Positions 47,964-60,223 of a DNA stretch of 64,000 bases are shown here, in pieces. Location of the stretch: assembly GCA_907165135.1 (NCBI GenBank), contig OU015568.1, positions 10,052,501 through 10,116,500 on the forward strand, in the 5' to 3' direction. The DNA comes from Oikopleura dioica (taxonomy: Eukaryota; Chordata; Appendicularia; Copelata; Oikopleuridae). The notes beneath the pieces are model-generated. The model saw only the letters and a list, made by a program, of their open reading frames with translations. It was not told the origin of the DNA and made no database searches. The translations under genes and the position numbers were made by a program. The number at the start of each line of letters is the position of its first letter. Within the stretch, counting starts at the first letter, position 1.

Positions 47964-50318
47964 ATGTTTGGCGAAGCATTTGAAATAGCTGCTCGAAACT
48001 ATGCTCCAAAATGGGGACTGGCGTCGGATTCAAAACCTAAAGAGCCACTCGATTACGCCGCTAAGCAGCTTCAGAAGCTTGGAAAGACGATCTCCAGGAA
48101 AGGTTTCTGCAGACAAAAAGGAAAACCTAGATACATTAATTTCCTGAATATTTACATTTGACTCTAAAAAAAAAAAGTCTAAACCTCCAAAAGAAATGAC
48201 CTCATCCTAGATGCAATCATTGACTGGACAAGGATTTCAAGAACGATTTTCCTCTCGGGACACGAAGATGTGCAGCTCATTAGACTCTTCGTTCTCTCCG
48301 ACGTTCACAGCCTCCTCGCAAATCAGAATCTAGTCTTCAATAAGAAGACGCCGGAAAAAGCGAAGCTTCAATTCGAGGAACTCTCGTCCTGGTGCAAGAT
48401 AATATTCTGCTCCACAAGCGGAAAACAATCGCTCTGGCTTACTCCGAAACGAAGCAATCCAGCAGAGATATTAAACCGTATCTCGGAAAACATAGCGGCG
48501 GCGGAAGGCAAAACCCTGGAAGACTGGCAGCTAGAATCAGCCCCGAACCCCTTCAACCCCGCAGTAAGCCCAACGAAGCTAGTCATGAAAGGAGAACAGG
48601 ACTTGCATCCGAGCCTGGACCTCGAGAAACTTCCGACCTTCTCAGACTTGCTGAAAGAAATAAGAGAAGAAGAAAAGAGGGAAGTCCCGCTAAAAATAGT
48701 AGCTCGAAAGCTTCTCAAGCCGCCCAGCAGCAGAAGAAACGACAAGCTCCGCCTCTCGTCGGATCCGAGCCCCGAAGAAGCAAGCAGGCTGTTCCCGACG
48801 GCGGTCCTAGAAGAATTCGCAAAAAGACAAACCTTGCGCTCGGAGGAATGGTTCACAGCCTGGGACAACCTCGACCACGATCAAATCCTTGACCAGGGAT
48901 TTTGGCACGACGTCTGCTACCAGATAGTAAAAGAAAACCCTTCAAAAGCGCAAGCAGACTACGAGCATCAAAGCTTCAACAGCCGCTCCTGGCTCGGGAA
49001 GCTCATAACCAAAGGGACCGAGGAAATCTTCAATGCCATCTACAAGATCGAAGCCCAACCAAGCCCGGCGGAAATGCTCGCAAAGCTGCAAATGCTCAAA
49101 GCCTCGAGAGCCTGGCACAGCATCTGCCACCGAGAGAACGCGTGGATCACTCTGAAAAACGGCAGTGACACAGAATGGGCCAGAGAGCCACCAAAAAACA
49201 ACAAAGCATGGATCCCGGAAGTGATTGGGGAATTTAAGCAGCAAGACGCCAAAATACCAAGCTCGACACCGCTCACGAAAATACTTTCGCAGCTAATCCT
49301 CCACCTCGCACATACGCAGCTCAATAACGATAGCATCATCGGCCAAGACGGCGACTGCAGCGAAATGACCACCCAGTGGCACGCAGCGTGGAAAGAACTG
49401 ACGGAAGCAAGATCATTGAAGCCATGGCTTGAAGCAGCAGCTAGGAAATACACGCCGATGGATTCCACCCTCCGAATTAAAAAAGTAGGAGAAGGAACAA
49501 AAACCTGGACCATCTGGATCCCTCATAAAGCGGCACCGCAACTCTGGATCCTGTACTACGGCGGAGAAGCATCAAACAAGCGCGAGAAAGCCCTCCTCGC
49601 GCTAGCAGAGCATCCGGCGCTGAACTCCAAAGAATCGGAGAGTCTCAAGAAACTGGCGGCCAAGGAATGGACGAAAAACAGCTGCGAAGAATGCATTCAA
49701 AGCTTCAATAACCCAAAAAACTACTGGAGAAATGACAGATGCATGGTCAGCTCCTCAAGACCACTGAACATCCAACTGCAGCTGCTAGACACGATGGTTA
49801 GAGTGGTAAGGACTCTCAAGCTGCACCCGGAAATCCCGAGGGAAGTCACCCATCACCTCAAGATCCTTACTACAGGCTGGAAGTGGGCAGCTGGAGGAAA
49901 ATTCAGCCCTTCGCCCATCATCGAAAGATTCACAGAAGCGTGGCTATTCCACAGAACGAAAGCAGCAGAAGATGCTAGACTATCCGTGGAGGCTGACGCG
50001 GATGCTAAAAAACGCTGGAATTGCAGTTGGCCACTCTGCAAGAAGGAAGCCTGGTGTACAAAGCACAGCTCAAAGCTTGAAATTGATGGAAAAAGAAAAC
50101 AAGACTGCCAGGTCCTCCACGAAGAAAAAGCCGCTGCAATCGCGAATGTGAAGCCTCAACGGAAAACAATTAAAATCACCGGTGTGGAGTGGCAGAAGCT
50201 TCACCAAGAGCTGTCACAAATCTTCAAAGGAAACTCGCCAGCAGCCGCATCCTCAACTCTGATCGAAAAACTCCAGGAAACAGAAGTAGAGGGTTTCGAT
50301 TCAATCATAGAAGCCTGA
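47964..50318 (+). CDS. element protein P1, unknown, about 752 aa
   Basis: The first ATG (47964) opens MFGEAFEIAARNYAPKWGL. The frame is closed by stops at 48159 and 48180 unless a 96-nt GA-AG intron is removed (48098-48193; donor TCCAG|GAAAGG, acceptor CCAAAAG|A). This restores a continuous frame of about 752 residues to TGA at 50318. The protein is Trp/Lys/Glu-rich and mostly helical. Near the end it has a cluster of four Cys and a His (NCSWPLCKKEAWCTKHSSK) that could bind zinc. I recognise no domain. By position (first protein of a retrotransposon) it may be structural (Gag), but this is inference. The next frame overlaps its end. Confidence 0.6.
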
Positions 50319-50319
50319 A

Positions 50320-51169
50320 ATCCACAGAAATCCTCCTCGGAAGCAGCAAGGAGAAAATATCAGACTTTGCAGAAAAATACGAAGCTTCAGACGCACAAGT
50401 CAGAAGCCGCGAAAGAACTGAGAACCCGTTCCTCAAGGGCCTAGTTATCTACCACAAAGGCCTCCAATACACCAGAAACGGATTCGCAGCGTTCCCCATC
50501 GGACATCGCGCGAATGTGCTTAACGAGCCACTCAAAATCCTGGCAGAAAGCATCACGAAGATCAAAAGCGGCGACTGGCAGCAAGTGGCGACGCTGATAG
50601 GCCTCACAGCGGCCACTCTAGAAGACATCATCATCGTCCTTCCAAATACAGAGGATGCGGAGAGCCTCCGAAAGCAGCTTTGCCAGAAAATCTACAATGC
50701 AAAACTAGTGTCCTTAGCCGAGAACGAAGGGCCTTTCACGAGATTCAAAAGCGGCGAGAAAAGAATCACGGGCACCTGGAACGTCGCATCTGTAGCTTGC
50801 GACGGAGAATACGAATCTATCCTTCTGCCATGTTGGGCACACCCAAAAGTGGCAGAATTGATGTTCAAAATCTGCAACGGCCAAGCTTCGGAAAACTGGT
50901 CAATCAGCGCTGCAGCGAAAATACAGCTCAGAAGCAACAACACTTCATGGGAAGAGACAGCGGCGAAAAGACTCGACATCAGCATCGGGGGCCCATTCAC
51001 GACCCACATCAGAGATATCCTCATGGACGCAGTCAAAGCAGCAGGCCATCGAGCAGCTAAAGAAAACCTCCCTGCAGCTGAACCCGAAAACTTCTTCCCA
51101 AATATTTGGACGCCAGCTCTGCAGGAAAAGAGTCAAAGAAAAAAATTAATTAAGTTTTCAGAAGCTTGA
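50320..51169 (+). CDS. element protein P2, unknown, continuation frame of P1
   Basis: An open frame shifted by one base relative to P1 and overlapping its last 130 nt. Meaningful sequence begins about where P1 stops (SLKSTEILLGSSKEKISDF) and runs for about 280 residues to TGA 51169. Possible links to P1 are a 36-nt GG-AG intron (CTCCA|GGAAAC ... ATCATAG|A), a minus-one ribosomal shift, or independent translation. Contents: helical, with paired hydrophobic segments (LEDIIIVLP, YESILLPCW). No family recognised. Confidence 0.5.
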
Positions 51170-51859
51170 AATTAGGAAATTCTAGCTGCATCCAAGACTC
51201 TATCTTAAGACGCTGGAAGAAAGACTCACTCGCCTCCTCAACTAAAACAAAAAAGACGCCAAAAGCCTCATTCACACTAGTATTCAGGAAGGAAATCAAT
51301 ATCCATTCATTAATCTAAATTAATTCGAGCCATTTTCCAAAAAGAAAGGGATTTCCAACCAAGATTCAGCAGCTAAATCAAAGAATCCGCCATTTTCACC
51401 AAAAAGCAGCAGAGCGAAAGCCATTGGGCGGCGCGAGGGCCAATCAGCGCGCGGCGCCACAGCAAAGAAGCGAAAAAAGGAAAAGGAGAAACAGAGCCAG
51501 AAATCAAAAAAACTTGAGCAAAAAGAGAAAAAACTCCTCAAAAAAGAGATTCAGAGAAATAAAAGCAGCGGCGAGCCGGAGAAAAGAGAAAATCTCTCCC
51601 GGAGAAAAAACTGAAGCCTCTCAGGCCGTTAAAAGCTGCAAAATTTTTTATTCTTCACCAAAATTTCAAAAAAAAAAGTTTCTTTGCAAAAAATTCCTCC
51701 CAAAATTTTATTTGAGCTGCTTTCTTTATAAATTAGGTCTCGTGTAAATTAACAAAAAGGATTCTTTAAGCTGCAAAAACACTCAAGCTGCCATAAAACG
51801 AAAAAATTACTTTTGCCCTAGACAAAATCCTAAAGATTTTTACTTTCTAGACCGAAATT
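51170..51859 (+). other. element spacer, basic low-complexity, no gene supported
   Basis: A-rich sequence with an open but very basic frame (51424-51747, many KKR/EKR runs) that looks like composition artefact. The GC-rich patch GGCGGCGCGAGGGCC lies near 51427. No splice sites frame a convincing exon here. Confidence 0.4.
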
Positions 51860-54340
51860 ATGAGCAGCAAAGATAGCAGCAAGCAGCCAAAATCCATCCT
51901 CAAGAAGGCAAGGGGCGACCCGGAGGAGGAAATCGACGAAGAACAAGGCAAGATCTTCAAACAGCATCGAGCGAAGGTGGTCCAGCAGTTCACAGCGCTG
52001 ACAGAGAGGCTCGTAGAAGGAACAGGGTTTAAAATGAAAAAGAAAAAACTAAAAGAATAATATATCCTTTTAAAATAAAAGGCTTTAAAACCCTCCAAAA
52101 AGGTCTCGTGCGCGACAGCGTCAGCCTCTCGCTCCAGCAGCACATGGATGCGATCACCAAAGCTTCGGTGATCCTGTCGAAGATGGTCAGAGACTCCTAC
52201 GAAGACCTGGAGGAAGAACACCACCACCTCACCCCAGAAGCCCTCTTCTACTCGGCCATGAACGTCACCAGAGGCCATGTGGACATTCCATGGATCATCA
52301 GCCTCGTCTACCTCGAAGAAAACGAAGAGGAAGAAGCAGCCATGCCCCGCTATTGGGAAAAAATCGCCGACGTCAGGGCCAGACGGGACTTCGTCTTCTT
52401 GCAAGACAAGCCGCTCTCCAAGGACGAAAGAAGAGAGGCAAGAAGATCCAACAGAAAGCAGCTGATGAGGGAAAAAGGCTGGGAGTACGCGAAAGCGAAC
52501 TCATACGCAGTCAAGTACCTCCTCAACCTGCCAGAGGACAAGGCGACCCAAACCACAGCAGCTCAGCATCAGCAGCAGGCCTGCCAAACAGACTCAGGAA
52601 AGGCTTATCCACGTTAAAAGATAAAATAGGCTCAAAAAACTGAAATCTGACTTGCTCGAAAAACAAAGGATAAACCTTAAAAAGAAGAGAAAGCAGCGCA
52701 AACGGAAGCTGAGTCAGCAAAGCCAGCGAACCAAAAAGCTGAAGAAGAGGACAGCAGCGGCGTCGACACTCTCCACGACGGGGAGACCACCGAGGGCGAC
52801 GGAGATGTCTCCAGCAGCGAAGAGGAGGAATCCTACAATGCCCAGTCAGGAAAGGATCAAAGGAAAAACGCTTTCGAAATAAATTAGAAACATCCTTTAA
52901 TCCTCAACAAAAGACATCCGACAATTCGACGCCCCAGTGGCCTACGACCCAGAGCTACTCAGACCAGCTTCAGAGGCCAGCAGCAGCGAGGAAGCTTCGG
53001 AGGACGACGAGGACATCGAAGGAAAGGGGTAGAAACAAACTTGAAGCAAAAATTAAAAGTCTGAACTCTCAATTTGAAACAGAAATCCTTTCCTCAAAAA
53101 TTTCAATATAGAAATAAAAGCTCAAGTAATTTAACCCCTCGGATCAGAGCCCAAACCAGAGGGTTTTATCGGCGAAAAAGAGCAGCCAAAGAAGTCCGAT
53201 TCGTCCAGCTTCCGAGAAAAAATCCAGCTTCGACGAAAGATGAATCGAGTCAACCGACGAAGCGGCCTACATGAAGAAAGCCTCCAGAACCTGCTCGAAA
53301 GCCAGGCAGCCGAAGCCCAACGCCGCCAAGAAGCCATCAACCGCCAGCGGCGAGAGGAGCAGGAAAGAAAGCAGCGCCAGGAGTTCCTGAAGCAGAAGGA
53401 AGAAGCCGAGAAGCAGGAACTCGAGCGGAAGCTGGAAGAGGCAAGAAAGGAAAAGGCGAAGTTGGAAGCGAAAGCAGCAGCGCGGCGCCAAGTGGAAGAA
53501 AACACAAGAATCCGCCAGGAATACTTCGCGCAGAAAGAACGAGAAGAACGAGAGGCCAAGCGACGCCTGGAGACTCAACAGAAGCTGCTCGAAAAAGCCG
53601 ACAAAGCCGCAGAAGCCGCCACCGGAGAAGACAAGCCACTCAGATCCCCTCGCATCAGCATCTTCCAAGTGGCCGAAACCGGAGAGCGTGGAAACTACTA
53701 CTACCTCACAAAGAAACAAGGAAAGGGAAAAACTTTAAAACTCTAAATTATAAAGAAAGACTAATAGCCTCCAAAAACAATAAAGTTTAACCCTTGAAAA
53801 AGCCAAGCTCATGGACAAAGCCGCCATTCGAGAAGCACTCAACCATCGACGAAGCGAAAACGACAAGCTCAGCGCGGAAGAGCGACAAGCAGCAAAGGAA
53901 GCCTGGTTCAGCAGCCTCAGCTTCGAGAAGTTCTCCAACTCGCAGAAGCCTGACCACAAGTTCGCCAAGTACCACCGACCAAGCGGCTGGCGAATCAAGG
54001 ACGAGCCACCCTTCAACGCCTCCAGCCTCATCCGCAAGCACGAGATCCGGATGTGCCATTATATCTTTGAATTCGTCAATTATCGAGGCATCAAGCGGCG
54101 ATTCAAAGAAGCTTACGGTAAGTCAACAAGCCTTGGAAATTTCCTCAGAAATAACACTTAATTTTAGATGCCGGCCTCATCGACCCTCAGCGTCTGGACA
54201 TCCTCATGGTCTTCACGATGAAGATCGTCGGCGGGAAGCTAGTCAAGTTCATCCGCCACATGTTCGTCCGATGCTTCCACGACCACAACATCCAGCTGCC
54301 AGGCATCAACATCGAAGCAGCACCATCAGCCGACTACTAA
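51860..54340 (+). CDS. element protein P3, seven exons, coiled-coil, unknown
   Basis: Starts MSSKDSSKQPKSILKK at 51860. The reading frame changes six times, and each change is solved by a short intron: a GG-AG intron (ACAG|GGTTTA), then four GA-AG introns with near-identical donors (TCAG|GAAAGG, TCAG|GAAAGG, GAAG|GAAAGG, CAAG|GAAAGG), then a GT-AG intron (about 54118-54168). The spliced product is about 580-610 residues: a helical N-terminal domain (SLSLQQHMDAITKASVILSKM), an acidic middle (EEEDSSGVDTLHDGE; SSSEEASEDDEDIE), a long K/E/R/Q coiled coil (about 53270-53640), and a compact C-terminal domain ending SADY at 54340. No catalytic motif or known family is seen. The acidic/coiled plan suggests a scaffold or chaperone. 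Confidence 0.6.
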
Positions 54341-54630
54341 AGCAGCCAAAGCAGCAAAAGCATCTACAGACAGAAATTGTCTACTTTCTGAAATCTGCCT
54401 CAGATTTTTAGCATCCTTTTTATCCTTTACTCATTGAAAAAAAAAAAACTCTTTTCCTTTCATTGGCAAAAGCCAGCTGTTCCAGAATAAATAAGCAAGT
54501 CTCACTAGAAGACAAATGCCTTTTCTTTTCCAAAAAAAAAAAGAAATATAATAATAAGCAGCTTTATTACAAAACAAAGTTTCAAGAAGCAGTAATTTTA
54601 GAAGCCGAATAACGTACCCTAGTTTCGGAA

Positions 54631-56208
54631 ATGGAAGCAGCAAAGGACTCAGAAGCAGCTGAGTTTCAAATGCCTTCAGCTTCAGGAAAAGGCTACTTAG
54701 CATCGGTTATAATAGAATCCTTTATAGGAGATAATTTTGAAATTAGGACTGATTCTAGTTTTTGCATTTCATCAGTTTCTTCAAAACCCGAGCGGCAAAA
54801 CTCAAAAGAGACCCAACCTCATAAAACTTCGGGTTATGATTTTTTTTTTTTTTTGATAGAAAAGGAAAATATAATAAACAAAGCCTCAAACTTAGAAGAA
54901 TCTCTTGACAGCAATGCCTCCATTGGTTCCGATAAAGACCTCGAAGCAACCAATGATGAGCCCCCTCTTGAGGCTCACGTCGCGGACACGACAGCCAGGA
55001 AATCCAGCCTCAAGCTAGAAATCCTCAAAAGTCTGGTCTGGGACATTCAAAATAGCCTCAACACAAATGCTGCGGTACCACCCAAAAGAATCGCTTGCTA
55101 CGGTGACACAGTGGCAGAAAAAATGACAAATCTAGTCAAAGAAGCCACCAAAATAATTTCCGAGTCTCAAGAAGCATCGAATCAGGTGCGAAAAATCCTG
55201 GCCCAAATGGAAGAAGAAGATACCGAAGCAGCTGAAACGATAGAAGCCTTCCAAACAATAGCGATCATCTCGCACAGCATCTCAATTAAGATAAATCGCC
55301 GACTCGCTTCAACAAACAAAATCGAAATCGAAGAAGGCCAAAGCATGCTGCAGAATAAGGTGCGGCCGGTGGTAGAAAACCTGATGAAGCAAGTCCACAA
55401 GTCTCAAGTCTTCTGCTCGAAGGAGCTAGTATTCTGGGCAAAAATGATGGAGCCCACGGAACAAGATTCAGTCGACAAAGAAGAATTCATCAAACTGGAA
55501 GAAGCTGTCATTTGGATTCTGGAAAAACTCTGGGGCAATTCAGCCACAGCAATCCTCAGAATGGCTCTTGCGAAATGCGAGAAAATCCCAGAAATAGCCT
55601 CTAAAACATCCCCAAGATTCGTCATGTTCGCCCACATCTGGAACATAAGATTCAAGCAGATACTTAGAAGACAGGAAAATGAAAGAGAAGCATCCTTTGC
55701 TAACGAGCAGCAATTAGCAGCAGCTATCACGAAGGCACTCTTTGGAGACATACTTTTCCAAATCACCAACACCCGCTGCATCTTCCCAAGGCTGCTAGCA
55801 AGCGCGGCGAGATCAGCGTGGACGCATCTCAACATCATGTTGGGCGAATCAAACCCACTCAGCAGCAGCCTGAAAGTCTTCCTAATAAACATCGATTCCA
55901 ACCCAAACTTCACGGCCTGGGAAGCGATTCTATCGCTAAGAAAAATTTGGCCTAATCGCTCAAACATCCCCGAGGCAGAATACAGGATCCTTAATCTGGG
56001 CGGGATCGATGATAGGATCGAATTAGGCATCGAGGTTCCAGCATCTTTGAACGGAACAACATACGAGAAGCTATTCTGGCGCATTCCGATTCCACGAAGC
56101 TACGAGAACAATGGATTCCAGCGTCAAAGAAAGAGAAAGAGAGAAGAAAACGAAGAAGCCGCCATCATGGACGAACATCAAGACGGAAATGACGGCTTTA
56201 GCAGCTAA
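54631..56208 (+). CDS. element protein P4, unknown, in Gag position before RT
   Basis: A 525-codon open frame directly 5' of the reverse transcriptase. It begins MEAAKDSEAAEFQMP. Residues 1-110 are Ser/Glu-rich and unordered, with a homopolymer T run at 54840-54855 (FFFFL) that may mark an indel-prone site or an intron tract. Residues about 120-480 are helical (LVKEATKIISES, AILRMALAKCEKI, AWTHLNIMLGESN). It ends in a basic patch (RQRKRKREENEE). By position and helical content it may be a Gag or Gag-Pol N-terminal part; no CCHC knuckle is present. Its end overlaps the next frame by about 98 nt. Confidence 0.55.
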   Translation: MEAAKDSEAAEFQMPSASGKGYLASVIIESFIGDNFEIRTDSSFCISSVSSKPERQNSKETQPHKTSGYDFFFFLIEKENIINKASNLEESLDSNASIGSDKDLEATNDEPPLEAHVADTTARKSSLKLEILKSLVWDIQNSLNTNAAVPPKRIACYGDTVAEKMTNLVKEATKIISESQEASNQVRKILAQMEEEDTEAAETIEAFQTIAIISHSISIKINRRLASTNKIEIEEGQSMLQNKVRPVVENLMKQVHKSQVFCSKELVFWAKMMEPTEQDSVDKEEFIKLEEAVIWILEKLWGNSATAILRMALAKCEKIPEIASKTSPRFVMFAHIWNIRFKQILRRQENEREASFANEQQLAAAITKALFGDILFQITNTRCIFPRLLASAARSAWTHLNIMLGESNPLSSSLKVFLINIDSNPNFTAWEAILSLRKIWPNRSNIPEAEYRILNLGGIDDRIELGIEVPASLNGTTYEKLFWRIPIPRSYENNGFQRQRKRKREENEEAAIMDEHQDGNDGFSS

Positions 56209-58641
56209 AGGCACTTTCGAAAAAATCAACCTCAACATCATCACACCCGTCACAATTATAGAATCACCCCATAAAGGACCAAGGTCACTCCAGGAATGGA
56301 AATTATACGAATCAAAGCTGCTACATAGAGTCCTCGACGTCTTGAACAATCGAGAAAAACCGGACTGGTCCACCTTATTTTTCAAAAAGGAATCAGACTT
56401 TGTCGCGGGAATCTGGACACACAACAAAGATAACTGGCGTGCACTCATCCAGCAGATGCCAGAGAAAATAAAGCCGCTCATCTATCACTTCGTGATGAAT
56501 GGAGCCGACCTTTTCTAAATTTGAAGCCGATCCCCCACACGAAGCCAGTTGAATTCAAGAAAAAGAAGCTGGTAACGAGATGGAAGAGGAATCATGCGAA
56601 CTCAGAAGCACTGAAGAAGCTGGGCGGCAATCATAAAACCTGGTACAACGGTCGCCTGCGGCTGTCGAAATTTGTGCCAAAACCTTACGAAAAAATTGGA
56701 AAAAGATTCAAGAAGCTTCAAGTCGCTAGTCAAGAAGCAGTCAGAGAAAGAAACGACGAAATCGTGGACCAAATCACAAAATGGTGCAGAATGGGATCAA
56801 TTTCCAGACTCTCGGAAGCATCAACGAACTGCTGGCTTCAATCAGGCTTTATCCTGGTAGATAAACCGGGCAGGGAGACAAGAGTATGCCTCAATGGAGG
56901 AATCCTAAAGCCGCTACAGCTGTACACGTTTCCATGCAAGCTAGAAGCAGTGGGGACGGCAATTCAGATGCTCAAGAAAGGAGATCTGCTCTACAAGTTC
57001 GATGACAAAAAAGGTAATTATTGGAAAAAGAAGATTACCTAGCGCCGATATTCAGGTTTCCATCAGCTGCCACTCTCCGAGGAGAGTAGAAAAATGGCAT
57101 GCTTCGAATGGGGAGGCCAAAGATTTAGAAACAACATCCTGGCATTCGGACTCCCGGCAGCTCCAGGCATCTACCAATTAATGAATCTCTGCGGCGTAAA
57201 TTTCCTGCGGAAAAATGGCATCAAAATCACGCTCTACTTGGACGATAGACTCCTAATCGTCACACCAGCATCAGATAAAGAAAGAAAGCAGCTCCTGGAA
57301 GGGAAACAAACCAGCAGAGAAGTCTGGGCAACAGCAGCAACTCTAGTAGCTCTGGGCGGCTACGTAAACATCGAAAAGAGTACCTTTCTACCGACTCAGC
57401 GAATAGAATTCCTCGGCTTCATTCTTGACACAGTCAAGGAAACAGTGGAAATCCCGCCGCAAAGATGGAACGCGCTAATTTCACTGATGAACGAGGCCCT
57501 GGAAAAGCAGCTAGTGGAAATGAAGCTGCTAGAAAGAATCAGGGGAACAATGGCAAGTATGGCGGAGGTTTTTCCCAACATGAGGCTTCTCATAAGACAG
57601 ACGACGCTTCTGATAAAGCAGGCCGACAACAAGAACCAAGAGAAGATCCAGCTCACGCGCCAAATCAAGGCGGAATGGAACAGGTGGCGGAAGCTAGAAG
57701 AAAAGGGCCTCTCAAGAATCTGGACGCAGCACAGCCGCCAAGACACGGGTATAATCATTTACACCGACGCGTCATCACATGCAGGGGCAATAGTAATCGA
57801 ACAATGGGCGCTCGAAGAAAAATTCGCCTGGGACGAGGAAGCGGCCGATAAACACATATGCATCAAAGAAGCACTGGCGATCCTCTACGCCGTGGAATGG
57901 TACGGCCCAAAGCTCGAAAACAAACGAGTTCTTTTCCTCTGCGACAACGACTCAGTAGTCCAGGGAATAATCGCAGGAAGTAAAGACCTAGAAATGAACG
58001 ACATCCTGGTCAGAATCTGGGAAGCAGCACAAAAATTCAGCATCGACCTGAAATGCGACTGGGTTAGCACCAAAAAGCAGCTAGCAGATGCGCCGTCAAG
58101 AATCATCGACTCAAGAGAGCAGCGCCTTACGGCCAACGGCTTCGCATATCTTCAATCTCATCTCTCAGAAGCGCTTGATGTCGACGTGGCAGCAACGGTA
58201 AGCAAAAAAAAGAGAGAGCGCAAACGCGTCATTAAAAATAAAACCAAAAGGCGAAGAGAGAAAAACCAGATTTTTCAGATTCTTAATACGAAATGCAAAG
58301 ATTTCATAAGCCGCAGAGAATCACAAGGAGCCATCGGGGCAGATTTCCTCAGCTTCCCGATCCACAAACTAATAGGAAAGAATCTATACGCTTTCCCTCC
58401 GCAAGCAGTCGTTTACAGATTCTTCAAGAGGCTGTTGGAAATCCCAACACCCTGGGTGCTTCTGGTGGCAATCTACGAAGCTGAGATTCCAGTCATCACA
58501 GCAGCCAGATCTAAAGGTTTAAGAATCTTTGATCTTCCAGCAGATTCCATCCTCACCCCCACAAAAGTCAAAACAGCATCCGGATACTGGAAAACAGCAT
58601 CAAACATCTCAACTGTAAAAGCTATATCGTACAGACTCTAA
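56111..58641 (+). CDS. element RT-RNase H polyprotein
   Basis: The first frame (56111-56518) is followed by a minus-one-shifted frame. A 67-nt GA-AG intron (CCA|GAGAAA ... TTGAAG|CCG) would join them, but this is tentative. The RT itself starts near TNCWLQSGFILVDKPG. Fingers/palm motif A is split by a 42-nt GT-AG intron (57014-57055) inside KFDDKKG-FHQLPL. The palm continues with FGLPAAPGIYQLMN and the catalytic YLDDRLLI, then LGGYVNIEKS and EFLGFIL. RNase H follows: IIYTDASSHAGAIV, KEALAILYAVEW, LCDNDSVV, and WVSTKKQLADAPSR, with the D-E-D-D pattern. A second intron (58198-58278, 81 nt) precedes the post-RNase H block (TKCKDFISRR, LYAFPPQAVV) seen in DIRS-like Pol. No methyltransferase domain. 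Confidence 0.85.
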
Positions 58642-58763
58642 AAAATAAGCTGCTCTGATTACTATAATTTCCATCCAAAATCTAAAATTTGTTTTTTCTT
58701 TTCGTACAAAAGTCGATGCTAAAAAGAAGCCCCTTTTTTCAGAATCGAGCCAAAGCAGCTAGA

Positions 58764-60011
58764 ATGGCAGAACGCCAAAATGTGTTGTCCATGGTGAAAG
58801 AGCACCTAGCATCAACGCAGCACGATACGAAGACAAGAGCGGCCCGTTTCGCCATCACGCAAGCTGACTACGAGGCCGAAAAAACAGCTCCAGAGACCTC
58901 GGGCGATATCAAACGGCTGCAACTTGAAATCGACGATATCCGCGGCGACCTGGCAATGCACGATTCTATCACCGATGAACTCATCGTAAGCCAACGAGTC
59001 TTATTTTATCATATAAATTTACAAATATTATCCCAAGGCCGAGATGAAGACGCTCGCAGAAAACCGCGAAAGAAGCATCGCCATTAAAGCTGCTGAACCT
59101 AACGCAAGGAAGCGTTCAGCAGAGGACAACCAGTTCTACGACAAGAACAATCCGAAGGAGATCGGCGAAGTTCTGGAGAAGCTAAGCAGCAAGAAAATGG
59201 AACGCTACAACGCGAAATCCGGTATGCTCAAAGCCATCAAGATTCGCGAAGCAGAAATCGCCGATCTCACCTTCAAAAGAGGGGAAACAGCAGCAACTCA
59301 CAAAGAAGTCGACCCCATTACGGGCAAAATATCCTACTACAAGGTAAGTTCAAAAAAAAAGAACATGCGGCTAATCTAACACCTTTCTTACAGACCCAGG
59401 TAGCGGCCGTTGACCTCAACCAACACGAGGGCGAGAACATCGACGATATGGGCCGCTTATTCCGCCAGTTTGTCACGGACCCAAAGAAGCAACGAAGCTT
59501 CAAGGGATCCGAGCTTCTCGAGCTTCTCCGACGCTATAAAGAAGCCATGGGCCCAGAGCACTCGGCGAAGCCGGTCGTCTCAGCCATTATCGACACCCTT
59601 ATCAGAATGCCCGACATGCCAAGACGAAACGCGCTGCTCAGATGCGCATCTCTTATGACAGCTTCTACCCAGCACGATTTCGACTACATGCTTAGCATGA
59701 ACTGGACAACCCCGCACCACAAAAAGTGGATGCAAGCGGCCATGGACGGTTCAGAAGACTGGCGTCACACCGGCAAAGACGGAAGCAGCAGAAAGGGTCG
59801 CCGAGGCGGCTACAACGACTACGGAACGCACAAAAAGCAGAAGACGGAGCAAAGCAGCAGTCAGAAATCTGACAGCTCGGAGGAACAAAAGGGCAAAAGC
59901 TCAAGAGGACGCGGAAGAGGTCGTGGCCGAGGCCGTGGACGTGGCCGAGGAGGCGGAAGCAATCCCAACGGCGGCACCAAGAAGCCCCAAGACCAGGGAG
60001 GAGTCGAGTAA
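58764..60011 (+). CDS. element Gag-like protein with RGG tail
   Basis: Starts MAERQNVLSMVKEHL at 58764. Two GT-AG introns (58986-59037, 52 nt; 59344-59393, 50 nt), both in phase, give about 380 residues. The N-terminal part is coiled coil (KRLQLEIDDIRGDL; IGEVLEKLSSKKMERYNAKS), the middle is helical (MGRLFRQFVTD, GSELLELLRRYKEAM, VVSAIIDTLIRMPD), and the tail is a run of GR/RG dipeptides (GRGRGRGRGRGRG) with Ser/Lys before it. Coiled coil, helical core and basic RNA-binding tail are the ordinary layout of a nucleocapsid-forming Gag. Its place between RNase H and recombinase is unusual. Function inferred from layout only. Confidence 0.65.
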
Positions 60012-60223
60012 AAGAACAACCAAAAAAAAAAATAAGCCGCTCATAAGCCGCTCAATCATTAGATCTTTAAAAGCTGCTAATCTATTCTAAAAACAGGCCC
60101 ATGCCAAGGCGCCTCTCCTCCTTTTTCTTTTTCAAAAAAAAAAGCTTATAAACAACAAAATATTTCCGAAAGCCGCTCCAACCATCTCGGATGCAAGAGT
60201 TAACATTTTTTATCTTTTTAGAC

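Noticed and set aside
51424-51747. Basic 107-codon frame in the element
   Set aside because: Composition is explained by A/G-rich sequence; no splice sites or start context, and no amino-acid balance as in the neighbouring exons.
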